NCBI GenBank assembly: GCA_037074615.1 | Contig: CM073518.1 | Location: 8,308,001-8,372,000 of the forward strand | Length of the DNA: 64,000 nucleotides | Origin: Leucaena leucocephala | Lineage: Eukaryota > Streptophyta > Magnoliopsida > Fabales > Fabaceae | Reading direction: 5' to 3' | Shown: one piece after another, positions 59,883 through 64,000 of the stretch | Numbering within the stretch: the first letter of the stretch is position 1 | Layout of the letters: every line of letters begins with the position of its first letter | Notes under the pieces: model-generated | Seen by the model: only the letters and a program-made list of their open reading frames with translations | Databases searched by the model: none | Told to the model about the DNA's origin: nothing | Program-made: the position numbers and the translations under genes

Positions 59883-61830
59883 ATCACATCCTAATTTTTC
59901 CTTATCTGTATAATACTGATAGAGGAAAGAAGTTAAAAAATGATAGTGATTATGACTTGAAGAAGAAATGATGATTAGAAAATGTTAAAGTTAGAAAAGA
60001 AAAGGAAACAAAGGAGTTTTGAGATTTCAGGTATCAAACTAGAATTTCAAAAAGTGTAGTATGGCACTAAAATAGAATTTGGTCAAATTCAGGGACTAAA
60101 GTGTATTTTGACAAATTTAGGGGCAAAATTATAATTAGAGGAAATTGAGCTAGAAAAGGCCAAAAATTGGCCAAAAGTATTTCGTCCTACATTTTACTAG
60201 GGAATAGAGGAAGTGATTCTGATCGCAATTGTGTTTGTCAGAATTTTGATTTGAAGTTTCGAAAAATTAATATTAATTTTTTAAATTTTGGAAATTTTTT
60301 CTGGACTTCATAATTAGATAAAATTTTATAGGAAATTCTTATATTAATTATAAGAATTTATGAAACTCACATAACTAAAAAGGGAGCCTTATAAAATTTA
60401 TAATAGAATTTAAGGTAAATTAGGGCACCAGATAAAGGCTTTAGGGGAAGTTTCTTGGGCATTGAGCTATCAAAGGACTTGAGCTTGATCAAAGACCCAA
60501 GATGGCACCCGAAGAGGCACAAAAATGTTCTTCAATAGTTATGTGGGCTTAAGTATAGTTAAAATAATATATTAGGAATTTTTAGTAAAGTATAATTACT
60601 CAGTTAAAGTTATAACTGGGAAATTGATTAGATAAAAGGATTTTTATTAGTAAATTTTTAAAGAGTGTTTCCATGACAAGAAGTATCATTGGAACACATG
60701 AAAATTATTGGATTAAAGGATAGTCTAATAATTCAGAAGAAATCCCTTTATACGGTGGATGATTGTTCATAATTGGAATGAATGTACTGGAGAACTTTGA
60801 AGTTATCCATGAGCATGAGGTTGCATCATGAGGTGTTCTCATGTTACCCCCCAAGATGCCACATGTCACATAACTTGGAGAGGAAGAAAAGTCCAAGCAA
60901 TCCTAGCCACACATTTGTTAAAGCTGAAACACGTGGTGCGATCTTGACCGTTCATTACAAGGAAATATCTAGAAGCTGAGTCACCATGTGAGGTGTTCTT
61001 GTGGGACCCACACATAGAGCCACATGTCTCTTTCTCAAGAAGGAAGAATTATAAACCATGTATTAATAATAAAATAATGTTAAGAAAGAAGGATAAGCAT
61101 GATCAAGTATTAAAGCAACCAATTACAGGCAAGATTAAGAGCTTGTAATAATTAGAAACTTTAAGGGAATAATGGTCCATTAAACCACACAACTTGGCTA
61201 TAAATACTCCCTCAATTTCTTTAAATTTCTTCCAACCAAGGGCCATGGGAAAACTATGCCAAATTTTTGACTCAAACCTAATGGAAAAGCAAGAACATAG
61301 AGCCTAGGTGATCAAGCTTGCAAGGGATCAAGGTAAGTGATTGATCCTAGCTTTTATTCCTTCAAATTAGGAGCTTGATATTATAGATTAAATGGAAGAC
61401 AAATAAGATTTCCCCAAGGTTATGATGATGATGAAATTGTTAAGAAAACGGGGGAAAGGAAATTGAAGTTAGAGACATGAAATTGAAACATAGACAAGCC
61501 TAGATTAGTAGTTATACCTTGAATTAATTGTGTAATCTTGATTTTTCTACTTTGAGAGGCCTTTTGACCTGTGCTGGAATTGAACCAAGGGAGTTGATTT
61601 TGATGATTTTGATATTTCCATTGGTCTAGAAGGCAAAATTGTATAGGATTGAGCTAAGGGAACAAGAGTTAAAAGCATTAAAATCAAAAGTGGAATTTTT
61701 AAGAACACCCTTAATATGCCACGATTATGTTCTAACTTGTACCCCAAGGAGGAGTTGGAATTTGTTAATTCTGACTTCATATTTGGATTCCTTAGAAAAA
61801 ATTGTGTGGGATATATTCAAGGTACAAATT
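59883..61830 (+). repeat. 3' LTR of the Tekay/Del-like remnant
   Basis: Opens TATCACATCCTAATTTTTCC (TG mutated to TA), matching the start of the LTR at 15303. TATA box at 61198-61210, donor-like AAGGTAAGT at 61331. It is cut near 61830, where copia LTR sequence takes over. Confidence 0.65.
61198..61210 (+). promoter_or_regulatory. LTR TATA box
   Basis: CTATAAATACTCC; GGTAAGT follows 135 bp downstream. Confidence 0.55.
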
Positions 61831-61849
61831 AATTCAAAGTGCAAGATAA

Positions 61850-62808
61850 TTAACCAAAAGGATATATATATAATATATAATATAAGAGATATTTGTAAGA
61901 TTTAATTTATAAGGATAAATTAAATATCTATCACTTTTGAAATTAAATTTAAATGGATATGATCTATTTGAATTTGAAATTCAAATTGATAAGATATCTC
62001 AAATTTGATTTATGAGAATAAATCAAATATAATTCTATAATTCCGTTTTATCTTTATTTTAAATTCAATAAATAGGTGAATTAAATCTGTGAGACGGATT
62101 TAGTAAAAATCGTATTTATTTAATTAGTTTCTTATCAAATTATGCAATATATGATATTGTATTAATTTCAGAATTAATATAAGATTAATTCTGAAGCCCG
62201 GCCCAATTAGAAGCCTGATAGCATCCTATATATTTGACATTAGGAGCTAGGGTTCTACACACCATATACACAACACAACTCACAAGAGAAAGGGGGCAGG
62301 AGAATGCAAAAGGTTTACATATAAGAAACTACCGGAATAGAGACGGTGAGGACGGAATCTTGAGAAAACCCTAGAGGGACAAGAGGCGCTAGCACGTCTC
62401 GTTCGTGGTTGGAACGCTGTTCGTGTGGATACCGGTAGAGGAAGCCGATCTGAGTTGTCAACTTCTCACGAACGAGAAAAGAGCACCAGTTATGACGAGG
62501 TCGCGACCAGTTGACTTAGAGGTCGCGACCAAATTGGCTTCTGAACGTCAGAAATCCGAAAAGAGACTACAGGTCGCGACTAGTAGCTGAGTAGGTCACG
62601 ACTAAAAGTTCCAGAGGCGACAGGTCACGACTGAAAGTTCCAGAGGCGACAGGCACGACTAGTGGATACGGAGGTCGCGACTAAAGCTCGAATACCGAAG
62701 GTAACACTTCTTTCTCCTTTACTTAAACACATTCGGTAGATCCTGGCTGGGAATGGAAAAAAATTTTAAAGTTAATTTCTGCTGCGTGTCTTCCAATTCC
62801 CTTCGTGA
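61850..62808 (+). mobile_element. 3' part of a second copia LTR
   Basis: Collinear with about 31790-32738 of the copia solo LTR: shared AT-rich lead-in, AGGAGCTAGGGTTCTACACA, the GTCGCGAC array and the ending CTTCCAATTCCCTTC. The first half of the LTR is missing. Confidence 0.85.
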
Positions 62809-63115
62809 AGAAGGGTTGAGCTGCTGTGATCCCAAGTCGCGACAAGAAGACCTTTTGGTCGCGCCTAACAACTCCAGAGACACCCAGTCGTGACGTATAG
62901 ATGAAGAGGTCACAACCATATATCAGTCTGGTGAAGGGAAACCTCTTTATGAAACAGGGTCGCGACCAGAAGACACATGGGTCGCGACAGTAAACCCCAG
63001 AGACGTCCAGTCGTGACGTGTATATGATGAGGTCTCGACCAAATGTTATAGAGACAGCCTCTGTGAGCTTGAGTCGTGATGAGGAGTTGAAGATAAACCT
63101 GAGAGGTCGCGACAA
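62496..63115. repeat. Second array of GTCGCGAC palindromes
   Basis: Exact GTCGCGAC copies (for example near 62500, 62523, 62572, 62673, 62836, 62960, 62981, 63105) mixed with one-change variants (GTCACGAC, GTCGTGAC, GTCTCGAC). The array continues about 300 bp past the copia LTR end at 62808 into the leader of the next element. Confidence 0.8.
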
Positions 63116-63144
63116 GAAATGGCAGAGCAACCAGTGACTCTCCA

Positions 63145-64000
63145 ATGCCTCCAGTTCCACACTCCACGATTTTGGTTAAAGGACCAATACCTTCTAACTC
63201 TACTTATCCTTACTCACAATCCAAAATTATCTCACACACTTTAAGATTCTTGAATGATTTGATCTATACCAATGATACAGGTACGAGAAAGGATGACTTC
63301 AACTACGTTGCAGCTGTAGACCAACTTAAGCTTGGTGCAGCTTTTGAAGAGACCAAAGGCAAGGCGAGACGTCCTGATGAATGGAATATGAGTGACCTCC
63401 AAGAATCTACGAAAGGGAGTATTTTCAATTTGAATGATTGCCCCATCTTATCCCTTATGTTGTTCAACCCCCAAATTTAGAGCTAAAAGATTTGCCTTCT
63501 AACCTAAATATGCTTAACTTGAGCCAGACTCAAAATTGCCAGTAATTATTTCTAGTTCTTTAACTGTTAGTGAAGAGTCTAGGCTATTAGGGGTGCTTAG
63601 GAGGAATAAGGAAGCTTTGGGTTGGCAATTAGCTGACATAAAAGGGATAGATGCCACTGTTTGCACTTATAGGATTTTGCTGAGTGAAGATTCCAAGCTG
63701 ATTAAACAAACCCAAAGGAGATTAAACCCGTTGATCTCTGATGTGGTTAGGAAGGAGATTAGTAAACTGTTAAAAGCAGGAATCATTTATGCTATTTCAG
63801 ATAGTGAATGGGTATCTCCTATATATGTGGTGCCTAAAAAAAGCGGACTGACAGTGGTAAAAAATGAGAATAATGAGTTGATACCTACTAGAGTACAAAA
63901 TTCATGGAGGGTTTGTATTGACTATAGGAAGTTGAATGACTCTACTATGAAAGACCATTTTCCCTTACCTTTTATTGATCAAATGCTTGAGAGATTAGCA
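63145..64000 (+). pseudogene. Tat/Athila-like Ty3-gypsy pol, reverse transcriptase start, cut by the window end
   Basis: A 111-codon frame (63145-63480) of uncertain role is followed, after a frame change near 63530, by a clean frame with VIISSSLTVSEESRLLGVLR and NKEALGWQLADIKG. The reverse transcriptase N-terminus then appears (WVSPIYVVPKK, SWRVCIDYRKLND, DHFPLPFIDQMLERLA), the conserved Athila/Tat signature. The frame is open to the last base, so the element continues to the right. Confidence 0.8.

Larger units (their letters stand above)
56540..61830 (+). mobile_element. Tekay/Del-like gypsy remnant without pol
   Basis: 56540-56830 is a degraded copy of 61550-61830 (both carry GAGAGGCCTTT and CCTTAATATGCCACG), so they are the ends of two LTRs. 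Between them are gag/protease remains and the chromovirus-type 3' signature (TTGAGGACGAAATTTATTTG near 59851, then AGGGGAAGAA) before the 3' LTR. Reverse transcriptase, RNase H and integrase are absent or unrecognisable. Confidence 0.7.

Noticed and set aside
62719..63167. Overlapping minus-strand ORFs of up to 145 codons
   Set aside because: Same cause: repeated palindromes keep several frames open at once; no protein-like features.

Overview
This window is nuclear DNA of a flowering plant, most likely a eudicot. It is AT-rich and carries plant LTR-retrotransposon lineages (Tekay/Del-like and Tat/Athila-like Ty3-gypsy, SIRE-like and other Ty1-copia), an En/Spm-type CACTA transposon, an RTE-like LINE, hAT-, Tourist- and Stowaway-like elements and a tRNA-derived SINE. 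The one complete cellular gene has nine exons with GT/AG introns. I cannot name the species.

Layout. 1-4047: 5' part of a minus-strand Ty3-gypsy element (long LTR, primer-binding site, an extra ORF, a broken gag). 4048-6852 and 24209-26927: 3' half of a plus-strand Tat/Athila-like element (RNase H, integrase, 3' region, polypurine tract, LTR). It is split by a 17.35 kb CACTA element at 6853-24205, bounded by inverted termini and a CAT target duplication. The CACTA element carries a TNP2-type transposase and a second gene with Transposase_24-, DUF8039- and Ulp1-like regions. It was itself hit by three gypsy LTR insertions (10473-13772, 15303 to about 18010, 19672-22863).

27124-42200: SIRE-like copia element. 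Its 5' LTR holds a gypsy solo LTR (28758-33685, TSD AAGAG), which in turn holds a copia solo LTR (30877-32739, TSD TCTCA). A 5'-truncated LINE sits in its internal region. 42544-44875: second Tat-like LTR with an 800 bp hAT element (8 bp TSD). 44876-46718: unassigned AT-rich DNA.

46722-54310: gene island. A Tourist-like MITE lies about 250 bp upstream of a protein disulfide isomerase gene of the PDIL2-2/2-3 (P5) class: nine exons, 441 residues, two WCGHC sites, C-terminal KDEL. The promoter holds a symmetric CCAAT/ACGTG cluster resembling ER-stress elements. Intron 5 contains a 425 bp solo LTR, intron 7 two Stowaway-like MITEs, and a SINE lies just downstream.

54310-64000: AT-rich and rearranged DNA, a pol-less Tekay/Del-like gypsy remnant (about 56540-61830), the 3' part of a second copy of the copia LTR (61850-62808), and the start of another Tat/Athila-like pol running off the window.

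The clearest signals beyond ordinary annotation are: a hairpin with paired arm changes conserved in five gypsy LTRs; arrays of the palindrome GTCGCGAC shared by unrelated retroelements; arrays of TTAATCGATTAA in the SIRE-like element; an unrecognised ORF upstream of gag at the left edge; and splice-donor-like sites at a fixed distance from the LTR TATA boxes.
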